Shown here piece by piece: positions 57,368-64,000 of a stretch of DNA of 64,000 nucleotides; position 1 is the first letter of the stretch; each line of letters opens with the position of its first letter. Made by a program: the position numbers and the translations under genes. The DNA comes from Gluconobacter frateurii. GTDB lineage: Bacteria; Pseudomonadota; Alphaproteobacteria; Acetobacterales; Acetobacteraceae. The stretch is from positions 62,001 to 126,000 of the forward strand of contig NZ_BEWN01000004.1 of assembly GCF_002723955.1 (NCBI RefSeq), in the 5' to 3' direction. Below the pieces are notes generated by a model. The model saw only the letters and a program-made list of their open reading frames with translations, made no database searches and was not told the DNA's origin.

Positions 57368-58336
57368 ATGTCCGGTCCTATTCGTGCCCGCCTGACAGGC
57401 GTGGGTGGCTATCTGCCACGTACGGTTGTCACCAATGACGATCTTGCTCAAAAGATCGATACATCCGACGAATGGATCCGGACGCGTACCGGCATCACTC
57501 AGCGGCATATTGTTTCAGGTGACGAAACGACTGCGTCCATGGCCGCAGAGGCAGCCCGTCAGGCTCTTGAACAGGCTGGCGTGAACGCTGATGACGTTGA
57601 CGCCATTCTGGTGGCGACTTCGACACCTGATCAGGTATTCCCGGCTGTCGCAACGCAGGTTCAGGCTCTCCTTGGCATCACCAGGGGCTTTGGCTTTGAT
57701 ATTAGTGCTGCCTGCTCCGGGTTCGTGTATGCGCTCGCATCTGCCAATTCGTTCATCCAGTCTGGACTGGCGAAGAAGGTTCTGGTGATTGGCAGTGAGG
57801 TGTTCTCGCGCCTGTTGGACTGGAATGACCGCACAACCTGCGTACTCTTTGGAGATGGTGCTGGTGCTGTGCTTCTGGAGGCTGGAGCCGAAGACGGTGA
57901 GGGCGTGCTCTCAACCCATCTTCATTCCGATGGTCGGTCTGGCGATATTCTGTATGTGGACGGTGCAGTAGGCTGCGCTGGAACGACACAGCATCTCAAG
58001 ATGCTGGGGCGGGAAGTGTTCCGCCATGCGGTCGTCAAGCTTTCACAAGCTGTTGACGAAGCGTTGGAAGCCAATAACCTGACGGGTCAGGATATTCAGT
58101 GGCTCGTCCCGCATCAGGCCAATCTGCGTATCATTGATGGTATGGCCAAGAAGCTGGCCCTCCCGTCAGACCGGGTCGTGGTAACGGTAGATCGTCACGC
58201 TAATACGTCGGCTGCGTCCATTCCGCTCGCCCTTAACGAGGCTGTCCGTGACGGGCGTATCCAGAAGGGCGATCTCGTTCTGATGGAAGCTCTGGGCGGC
58301 GGACTGACCTGGGGATCCGCGCTCGTTCGCATGTGA
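57368..58336 (+). CDS. fabH: Beta-ketoacyl-ACP synthase III
   Basis: Condenses acetyl-CoA with malonyl-ACP to start fatty acid synthesis. The 322-residue product has catalytic Cys116 (DISAACSGFVYAL), His near 248 (VPHQANLRI) and Asn near 278 (DRHANTSAAS). Confidence 0.96.
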   Translation: MSGPIRARLTGVGGYLPRTVVTNDDLAQKIDTSDEWIRTRTGITQRHIVSGDETTASMAAEAARQALEQAGVNADDVDAILVATSTPDQVFPAVATQVQALLGITRGFGFDISAACSGFVYALASANSFIQSGLAKKVLVIGSEVFSRLLDWNDRTTCVLFGDGAGAVLLEAGAEDGEGVLSTHLHSDGRSGDILYVDGAVGCAGTTQHLKMLGREVFRHAVVKLSQAVDEALEANNLTGQDIQWLVPHQANLRIIDGMAKKLALPSDRVVVTVDRHANTSAASIPLALNEAVRDGRIQKGDLVLMEALGGGLTWGSALVRM

Positions 58337-58407
58337 GCGCGTTCTGGTCTTTCAAGGTTAACGATTGATTCCTTTGACTGTTCTGAACGTCATGATACGC
58401 ATGTGTC

Positions 58408-58731
58408 ATGAGTACAGTCACGCGCGCGAATCTTGTCGAGCACATCTATAGCCGTGTTGGGCTGTCCCGGCACGATTCCTCCATGATTCTGGAAAGTGTA
58501 CTGGAGAAAATCTCCGGAACGCTTGAGGCCGGAGAATCCGTGAAGCTGAGTGGCTTCGGGACGTTCTCTGTTCGCCAGAAAGGGGAGCGTATCGGGAGAA
58601 ATCCCAAAACCGGCGTAGAGGTCCCCATTCTTCCCAGGGCCGTATTGGTCTTCCGACCGTCCCAAATTCTCCGGGACCGGATGAACGGTATCGTTGACGC
58701 GGCTCATGGAGTGGACGGCGCGGATGACTGA
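58408..58731 (+). CDS. ihfA: Integration host factor subunit alpha
   Basis: A 107-residue HU/IHF protein: start MSTVTRANLVEHIYSRVGLS, with GFGTFSVRQKGERIGRNPKT. Downstream of fabH, and 8 bases overlap with the MerR gene, the usual alphaproteobacterial fabH-ihfA-MerR order. Confidence 0.94.
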   Translation: MSTVTRANLVEHIYSRVGLSRHDSSMILESVLEKISGTLEAGESVKLSGFGTFSVRQKGERIGRNPKTGVEVPILPRAVLVFRPSQILRDRMNGIVDAAHGVDGADD

Positions 58732-59620
58732 AAATTTGTCGACTTCAGTCAATGCTGTTGAGCAGGATCAGGAAAACCTGAATCCTTCCAAGGCAAAAAA
58801 AGGTCCGGATGCGTACCGCACCATTAGCGAAGTTGCAGAAGAACTCCATATTCCGCAGCACCGTCTGCGGTCATGGGAAACGATCTATCCCGGTGTAAAG
58901 CCTTTCCGCGGGGAAAGCGGTCGGCGGTACTATAATCCGGAGCATGTCGAAACACTTCGGCTGATCTCCGATCTTCTTTACGTTCAGGGTTACAAGGGGC
59001 AGGGCGTTCTGCGTGTTCTCCGCGAGCGCAAAGCAAGAAAAGCAGCTGAACATCAGGCTGTTTCGCCAGAGACGGTATCGGCCCCGATTGAGCATTCTCC
59101 TGTTGTGGAAGATGTGCCCGTCTTGACGGTTACGGAAGAAATTTCGGCTACTCCAGTTTCATCCGTTGATGATATCGCCTTTCCTGAGGCTCCTTCGGAC
59201 AGTCTTCATGTCTCTGATCCCGTCATGGCTGAAGTTATGGCGATGTCCCGTCATGAAGAGAATCAAGATTTGAATGCATCGGAACCGGATATGTCTCCGG
59301 AAGAAGAAAAAGCATCTCATGTGCTTGACGAGTGCCTGACAGGAATTACGCCTGCCGAAGCCGAAGCCGAAGCCGAAGCCGAAGCCGAAGCCGAAGCCGA
59401 AGCCGAAGCCGAAGCCGAAGCCGAAGCCGAAGCCGAAGCCGAAGCCGAAGCCGAGCCATTTTCAATTCGTGATACGGAAGAGGTACTGGCGCTTCAGGAC
59501 GCGAATCAGCATCTCTGTGCATCAGTAAAACATCTTGATGCCGAGAACGAATTTCTGCGCGCCGAGCTTAGGGAAATTCTCGAAGAACTTCAGCTTCTGA
59601 GAAATCTTCTCCCAGTCTGA
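58724..59620 (+). CDS. MerR family regulator with Ala-Glu repeat tract
   Basis: A 298-residue protein. The MerR HTH (YRTISEVAEELHIPQHRLRS; RRYYNPEHVETLRLISDLLY) is at about residues 30-100. The middle is acidic and disordered. About 17 Ala-Glu dipeptides lie at residues 211-244, and the C-terminus ends in a coiled coil (LDAENEFLRAELREILEELQ). The family (MerR after ihfA) is conserved but the AE tract looks strain-variable. Start ATG 58724 overlaps the ihfA stop region. Confidence 0.9.
   Translation: MTENLSTSVNAVEQDQENLNPSKAKKGPDAYRTISEVAEELHIPQHRLRSWETIYPGVKPFRGESGRRYYNPEHVETLRLISDLLYVQGYKGQGVLRVLRERKARKAAEHQAVSPETVSAPIEHSPVVEDVPVLTVTEEISATPVSSVDDIAFPEAPSDSLHVSDPVMAEVMAMSRHEENQDLNASEPDMSPEEEKASHVLDECLTGITPAEAEAEAEAEAEAEAEAEAEAEAEAEAEAEAEAEPFSIRDTEEVLALQDANQHLCASVKHLDAENEFLRAELREILEELQLLRNLLPV
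59354..59454 (+). repeat. Hexanucleotide array (GCCGAA), about 17 units
   Basis: Tandem GCCGAA units, uninterrupted, inside the MerR gene. Because the unit is 6 bases, copy changes keep the frame and alter only the Ala-Glu linker length. Confidence 0.97.
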
Positions 59621-59679
59621 ATCAGATGCTCTTGCGGTGACGGCGTTACGCTGCTAAACCACCGCCACCGCAGGACAAA

Positions 59680-59756
59680 CGGGCAGTAGCGCAGCCTGGT
59701 AGCGCACCAGTCTGGGGGACTGGGGGTCGTGGGTTCGAATCCCGCCTGCCCGACCA
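59680..59756 (+). tRNA. tRNA-Pro(GGG)
   Basis: A 77-nt tRNA. Acceptor CGGGCAG pairs with CTGCCCG, anticodon loop CTGGGGG (anticodon GGG), GTTCGAATC T loop, encoded CCA at 59754-59756. No island signs are seen at this tRNA. Confidence 0.95.
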
Positions 59757-59797
59757 GTCCTGCGGTAATTTCCAAAAAAGTTAGTTTCTTAAAAGGC

Positions 59798-60907
59798 CTA
59801 AGAGGCCTTTTTCCCGTCTGTGCGCTCTTCTGTCCAGAGCGTCCACAGCAGGTGAAGTGCGGCCATGATTGCTGGCCCAAGGAATAGACCCAGCAGCCCC
59901 CAGGTTTCTGCTCCTCCAAGGATGCCAAGCAGAACCCATAGGAAAGGCATCTTGGTGCTGCCACCAATTAGAACCGGGCGAACAAAGTGATCGGCTACGA
60001 AGATCACGACTGACCCTAAAGCCATGACAACAATTGCCCCAATCATGCTGCTCTTCGCGAGGAGCAACAGGGCAACGAGCCCCACGGTAGGCCACGCCAG
60101 AAAAGGGATCATCGCTGCCACGGCTGTCAGCATGGCAAAAAGGAGCGGCTGTGGTGCGCCTGTCAGCATGTAGGCTATGCCCATAATGGCGCCTTCGCCC
60201 AGTCCCACCAGAACCAGTCCCGCAAGCGTTCCATGGACGGAAGAAATCATCTGCTTGGCCAGACTTTCTCCTTGCGCCCCAAATAGACGATGGGAACCCA
60301 CCAGGCCTTTGCGGATAACATAGTCGCCATCTTTCAGCAGGAAAAAGAGCGTCAGCAAAGAGAAGGCGAAAAGCGTACCGCGGCGGGCAACCTGCGAGCC
60401 GACCTGTTTGGTCATCTGCATGCCGTGACCAACATCAACGGAATGCAGCAAGTGGGACAGGCGCTGAGGGCTTGTCATGTGGTTCTGCCACCAGGTCGTT
60501 GCCTGGGACGCAATGAAGGGAAGGTGCGGCACCCATTCTGGCATCGGGATACCATTGTTGCGGACGTCATCAATCCATTCGAGGGCACTTCTGATTTCGT
60601 CAGCAAGCTTCACACCCACGAGGGAGACCGGCACGAGGAAAATCAGTGCCACGACGAGAGTGAAGACCATAGGAAGCCAGTCGCTCCGGCCAAAACGTCG
60701 CTCGGCGCGCTGGTAGAGCGGCCAAAGCGAGATGGCGAAAACACACCCCCATAGCAGAGCTGGCAGAAAACTCTTGAGCGTGTAGAGACCGATAGCGACA
60801 AAAAAGAGAGCCAGAAATCCGCGAGCCCGCCGCTGGATGGTTCCGGTGGAATCAGACGCTTCTACCGGGATGACTTCAGGAGAGCGAGGAGGGAGCTGGT
60901 CGATCAT
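59798..60907 (-). CDS. AI-2E family transporter (UPF0118)
   Basis: A 369-residue inner-membrane protein with about eight helices, starting two hydrophobic helices after a soluble N-terminus and carrying the PFLAWPTVGLVALLLLAKSS and PFLWVLLGILGGAETWGLLG motifs of the family near the C-terminus. Family members move varied substrates (AI-2, Na+/H+, others); the substrate here is unknown. Confidence 0.88.
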   Translation of the reverse strand: MIDQLPPRSPEVIPVEASDSTGTIQRRARGFLALFFVAIGLYTLKSFLPALLWGCVFAISLWPLYQRAERRFGRSDWLPMVFTLVVALIFLVPVSLVGVKLADEIRSALEWIDDVRNNGIPMPEWVPHLPFIASQATTWWQNHMTSPQRLSHLLHSVDVGHGMQMTKQVGSQVARRGTLFAFSLLTLFFLLKDGDYVIRKGLVGSHRLFGAQGESLAKQMISSVHGTLAGLVLVGLGEGAIMGIAYMLTGAPQPLLFAMLTAVAAMIPFLAWPTVGLVALLLLAKSSMIGAIVVMALGSVVIFVADHFVRPVLIGGSTKMPFLWVLLGILGGAETWGLLGLFLGPAIMAALHLLWTLWTEERTDGKKAS

Positions 60908-61001
60908 GGGGATCCTGAAAATGGAGGCCTGCAGAAAAGATAGCGATGGCTACCTGCGTCAGATAAATCCGACCTGCAGGCTCCGGAAAACGCTATGGCT
61001 G

Positions 61002-61433
61002 TCAGTTGAACAGAGAGCATCCGGATTGAATGGTGAGCCCAACGGCCTGTTGGGAGAATTGTTGCCGGTAAGCGGCCTGAATTGCACGAATATTGTGTTG
61101 CAGGTTCTTGTCAGCCGGGGCAACGACCCAGAGAATACGGGAGGGTTCTCGGCCAACAATATGCGTGACCGTGTTCATCCACTGACCGTCAGCATTGAAA
61201 ACGGTCAAACCGCTCGGAAAACGTGGCGTGATCTCCTTCGTCACGAAATCCTGCCATTCGTTATCTGTGATCGGTAGTCCGCCTGGGCGGGTCTGCCCGA
61301 ACATCATCCGGATCTGCAAAGTATCCTGCGCGCGCATTTCGCGACAGAGATCAGGCGTAACGCTCACGGGCACAACACATCCTCCCAGAAGAGGAAGTGT
61401 GAGCAAAAGGGCGGCAAGTCCAAAATTTTTCAT
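61002..61433 (-). CDS. DUF3574 lipoprotein
   Basis: A 143-residue protein with a lipoprotein signal (LLTLPLLGGC, lipid Cys19) and the DUF3574 core: IRMMFGQTRPGGLPITDNEW, then ITPRFPSGLTVFNADGQW. Exported, function unknown. The start overlaps the Nudix stop by ATGA (61430-61433), so the two are co-translated. Confidence 0.85.
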   Translation of the reverse strand: MKNFGLAALLLTLPLLGGCVVPVSVTPDLCREMRAQDTLQIRMMFGQTRPGGLPITDNEWQDFVTKEITPRFPSGLTVFNADGQWMNTVTHIVGREPSRILWVVAPADKNLQHNIRAIQAAYRQQFSQQAVGLTIQSGCSLFN

Positions 61434-62338
61434 GATGTTTTTCGTGTCAGAGCATTTTGAAGAATGAGGCTCTCATCGGACGTGAAAAGTCCACGTCTGA
61501 TGAAAAGGTCAATCAGAACAAGATTGACGTTGAACTTGAAATCATCCGTGTCCCGAACGCGGGCAAAAACTTCCGTCAGCGGAAGCAGATGGAAGCTCTC
61601 GACTTCGCCGTCTTCCGCAACGGGAGTGAAATCCTGAGGCAGCATCAGATCATAGCAGTGCAGAACATCTCGTCTAAGCCCCTCAGGCCGTTCCATGGCG
61701 TATTGAAGGCGGCTGACTGCCTGGGCACGGAGTGCGAGGATTTCAGGGATCCCAGCCTCTTCCTTGGCTTCCTTGATGACTGTTGTCCGCGGGTCCAGGC
61801 CTGCACTCATGCCACCAGCCACAAGATGATCCAGCTTCCCCGGGTCCAGTCGCTTGGTCATGCTCCTGCGGGCAATCCACAGCAACGGACCAGAAGGATC
61901 TTCAACCAGACCATTCAGATGCACGCCTTCGGCCGCAACGCCCAGAACCGGAATGGCGCCCCGATCCACTTGACCAACGACAACGTCAAGATCATTCCTG
62001 ACATCAAACGGTTCGTCGTGGGAAGCATAAACGCCCTGTGCCGCCAATCTCTGGGAAAGGGGAAAAAGCTCCTGTCCCGAGGCAACTCCAAAGCCAGTCT
62101 GATCTTTCAGACCAGATGCTTCCATCCGATCTGCGATTTCAGGAGAGATCCATCCAATCTGCTTCTGGGCGCAGAAAAACGGAAGCCTGTTTCCTGGCAA
62201 ACGGGCGCTATTGCAGGCCTCGATATGGCGAAGAAAACGAGAAAGGGACGGGGATATGGATTTATCGAACACGATCGAAAGTTTCGCATGCGCAGGAGAG
62301 ATTGCAAAGCGAAGGCTGTCTTTCTCATAGTCCGGCAT
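61430..62338 (-). CDS. DUF4743-Nudix hydrolase
   Basis: A 302-residue protein. N-terminal DUF4743 domain (about 1-120) and a Nudix domain with the box GGMSAGLDPRTTVIKEAKEE and AGIP, the same architecture as the Nudix part of yeast thiamin-pyrophosphokinase-type proteins. Hydrolyses a nucleoside diphosphate-linked substrate. Start ATG 62338 gives the conserved start; it shares the CATG with the divergent ABC gene. The open frame extends to 62506. Confidence 0.85.
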   Translation of the reverse strand: MPDYEKDSLRFAISPAHAKLSIVFDKSISPSLSRFLRHIEACNSARLPGNRLPFFCAQKQIGWISPEIADRMEASGLKDQTGFGVASGQELFPLSQRLAAQGVYASHDEPFDVRNDLDVVVGQVDRGAIPVLGVAAEGVHLNGLVEDPSGPLLWIARRSMTKRLDPGKLDHLVAGGMSAGLDPRTTVIKEAKEEAGIPEILALRAQAVSRLQYAMERPEGLRRDVLHCYDLMLPQDFTPVAEDGEVESFHLLPLTEVFARVRDTDDFKFNVNLVLIDLFIRRGLFTSDESLILQNALTRKTS

Positions 62339-64000
62339 GTCAAAGAAATACGATTCGACCCCGGAAATGTTGCCTCTGGGGCAGCTCTGGCAGAAAATCC
62401 GCCCAGAAAACCCTGCTCGCACATTCTTTTGGGTCGGTGTGGCGCTGGTTCTCCTCCTTGTTGAAAGTGGAACGACTGTCGCAACCCCCTGGGTCTTCAG
62501 TCGCATGGTGGCTGCCCTTTCGGAGCATCAGGCACTTCTCGCGATTCCTGTCTGGCTGATCGCGCAATACACGGTCATTCGTGTCGTTGCCGGCATTTCC
62601 ACTCCATTGCGCGAAATGCTGATTGCCCCCCTTGAGGCCGACCTTCAGCGTCGGGTGGCGCTGGTCGGGCTTGAGCATCTCCATGCCATGAGCGTGCGAT
62701 TTCATCTGGATCGCCAGACCGGAGCGCTCACGAGAACTCTTGATCGTGGCTCCGACGCTGTTGGAACATTGCTCAGTCTCGTTCTCTTCAACGTGCTGCC
62801 CAATACCATTGAGCTGGCAATGACGCTTTTCGTCATTCTGCGTGTGTTTGACTGGCGATATGTCGCGATTGTTGTCGTCGGCATTGGTGTTTATGCGGCT
62901 GTGTCCTACGTCTTCACGCGAATGCGTATGACAGCGCGGCGGGCACGGAATACAGCCAACAGTCAGGCGCAGTATCAGCTTGTCGACAGTATGCTGAATT
63001 TCGAGACTGTCCGCAGTTTTGCTAATAGTCACCAGGAAATCCTGCGGTATGACCGCTTCAGACAAGCTCTCAAAAACGCGGAAATCAGGCTGAAAAGACT
63101 GGTCGGCTTTTCCCAGATGGCACGTAGCCTCTTGATTGCCGGTGCAACGACGGCTCTTCTGGGGTTGGCGGCTCATGATATTGTGCTGCACCGGATTGGT
63201 GTTGCTCAGTTCGTTCTGATCGGCAGTTATCTACGTGGTTTATATAGTTCTGTCGGAGCACTGAATTATGTGAGCGCCGGATGGCGCAATGCCCGGGTCG
63301 ATCTCGAAAACTATCTTGAGCTTCTAGGGACGCATTCGGAAATCGTAGAGGCACCCAAGCCCGTCCATCTTCCCGTGAGACTGGCCGACGGTGGGGCGGC
63401 AAGGATTACATTCGATCATGTCTGCTTCAGCTACGATCCAGCTCGCCAGATTCTTCATGATATCTCTCTGGAGATCCCAGCGGGCACATCTCTGGCCATT
63501 GTTGGGCATACCGGGTCAGGCAAATCGACCATGGGGCGGCTTCTGACACGGGCCTATGATCCGACATCAGGCGCGATCAGGATTGATGGTCATGATCTGC
63601 GGGATGTCGCTGTGGAAGATCTTCAGCGCGTCATCGGCACGGTTCCGCAGGACACGGTTCTGTTTAATGCAGGTGTTGGAGAGAATATCGCTTACGGCGA
63701 TCCCTTGACTCTGGAAGAAGCGGTTCATCAGGCAGCTCGAAAAGCGCAGATTCATGACTTCATCAATGAACTGCCAGAAAAATATGAAACGATTGTTGGT
63801 GAGCGCGGACTGAAACTGTCTGGCGGCGAAAAACAGCGTGTGGCGATAGCCCGTGTCCTGCTCAAAGATCCACGAATTCTGTTGCTGGACGAGGCGACCA
63901 GCGCACTCGATACGTGGACGGAAGCCGCTATTCAGCAGGAGTTGCGCGAATTGGCACAGTCACGGACGACCGTGATCGTGGCGCATCGCCTTTCAACGAT
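62337..64000 (+). CDS. Atm1-type ABC transporter, fused permease-ATPase (C-terminus outside window)
   Basis: An open plus-strand frame of about 554 residues from ATG 62337 to the edge. It has membrane helices at about 30-300, then a nucleotide-binding domain with Walker A VGHTGSGKST, Q-loop PQDTVLFN, signature LSGGEKQR, Walker B ILLLDEATSALD and the switch VIVAHRLS. The layout and the IAYGDPLT region match the Atm1/HMT1 class that exports glutathione-linked compounds or metals. The last residues after AHRLST are missing. Start could also be ATG 62367. Confidence 0.92.
   Translation, partial: MSKKYDSTPEMLPLGQLWQKIRPENPARTFFWVGVALVLLLVESGTTVATPWVFSRMVAALSEHQALLAIPVWLIAQYTVIRVVAGISTPLREMLIAPLEADLQRRVALVGLEHLHAMSVRFHLDRQTGALTRTLDRGSDAVGTLLSLVLFNVLPNTIELAMTLFVILRVFDWRYVAIVVVGIGVYAAVSYVFTRMRMTARRARNTANSQAQYQLVDSMLNFETVRSFANSHQEILRYDRFRQALKNAEIRLKRLVGFSQMARSLLIAGATTALLGLAAHDIVLHRIGVAQFVLIGSYLRGLYSSVGALNYVSAGWRNARVDLENYLELLGTHSEIVEAPKPVHLPVRLADGGAARITFDHVCFSYDPARQILHDISLEIPAGTSLAIVGHTGSGKSTMGRLLTRAYDPTSGAIRIDGHDLRDVAVEDLQRVIGTVPQDTVLFNAGVGENIAYGDPLTLEEAVHQAARKAQIHDFINELPEKYETIVGERGLKLSGGEKQRVAIARVLLKDPRILLLDEATSALDTWTEAAIQQELRELAQSRTTVIVAHRLST

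Noticed and set aside
59680-59756. tRNA-Pro as a second island insertion site
   Set aside because: No duplicated 3' end, no integrase and core genes on both sides.

Overview
The window is chromosome of an acetic acid bacterium (Acetobacteraceae), most likely Gluconobacter or a close relative. This is inferred from GC-rich alphaproteobacterial gene content (GapR/DUF2312, MucR, FtsL with a long Pro/Ala tail, yceD-rpmF-plsX-fabH-ihfA) and from gene order. No search was run, so the genus is an inference.

Left core, 1-13505. A division/cell-wall (dcw) cluster runs on the minus strand: mraZ-rsmH-ftsL-ftsI-murE (murE is cut by the window edge). Three 10-bp-spaced TGGGA repeats form an MraZ-type operator upstream. 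RNase P RNA, an HSL-type esterase, zwf, gapR, proB-obgE-rpmA-rplU and a tRNA-Ser(CGA) follow.

Accessory island, about 13492-35494 (22 kb). A 21-bp duplication of the tRNA-Ser 3' end lies at both borders, and a P4-type tyrosine integrase sits at the distal border. The content is a mosaic. It includes a frameshifted excisionase-like gene with a (TC)7 tract, an AT-rich DUF2971 gene broken in a homopolymer, two HNH endonuclease-like genes, an aldo/keto reductase relic and a HEPN/RES-type toxin relic. A compact three-gene operon encodes a winged-helix regulator, a KGGVGR deviant ParA/MinD-like ATPase with a helical-repeat tail, and a nitrilase-domain protein. Further right are an FkbM methyltransferase gene damaged next to an IS66 element, a 151-bp MITE-like element, and a polymorphic-toxin locus. 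That locus holds a DUF4214-like repeat protein with a C-terminal nuclease-like domain and two tandem immunity-like genes, the second frameshifted. The winged-helix/KGGVGR/nitrilase operon is the best candidate for an undescribed conflict or defence system, and it is the largest multi-gene unit in the island with no visible lesion.

Right core, 35495-64000. In order: FUSC transporter and UdgX; MucR, SppA and IHF-beta; a LysR regulator, trxB and divergent lrp-like gene; a GT2-GtrA protein and an ArnT-like glycosyltransferase (lipid/glycan modification); motB-motA; prolyl oligopeptidase; rpsU. Next come a coupled def-MarR-OmpR-EnvZ run, bamE and the yceD-rpmF-plsX-fabH-ihfA-MerR run. The MerR gene carries a 17-copy GCCGAA hexanucleotide array encoding Ala-Glu repeats. 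The window ends with tRNA-Pro(GGG), an AI-2E family permease, a DUF3574 lipoprotein, a DUF4743-Nudix hydrolase and a partial Atm1-type ABC exporter. Many core neighbours overlap by ATGA or TGATG, implying translational coupling.
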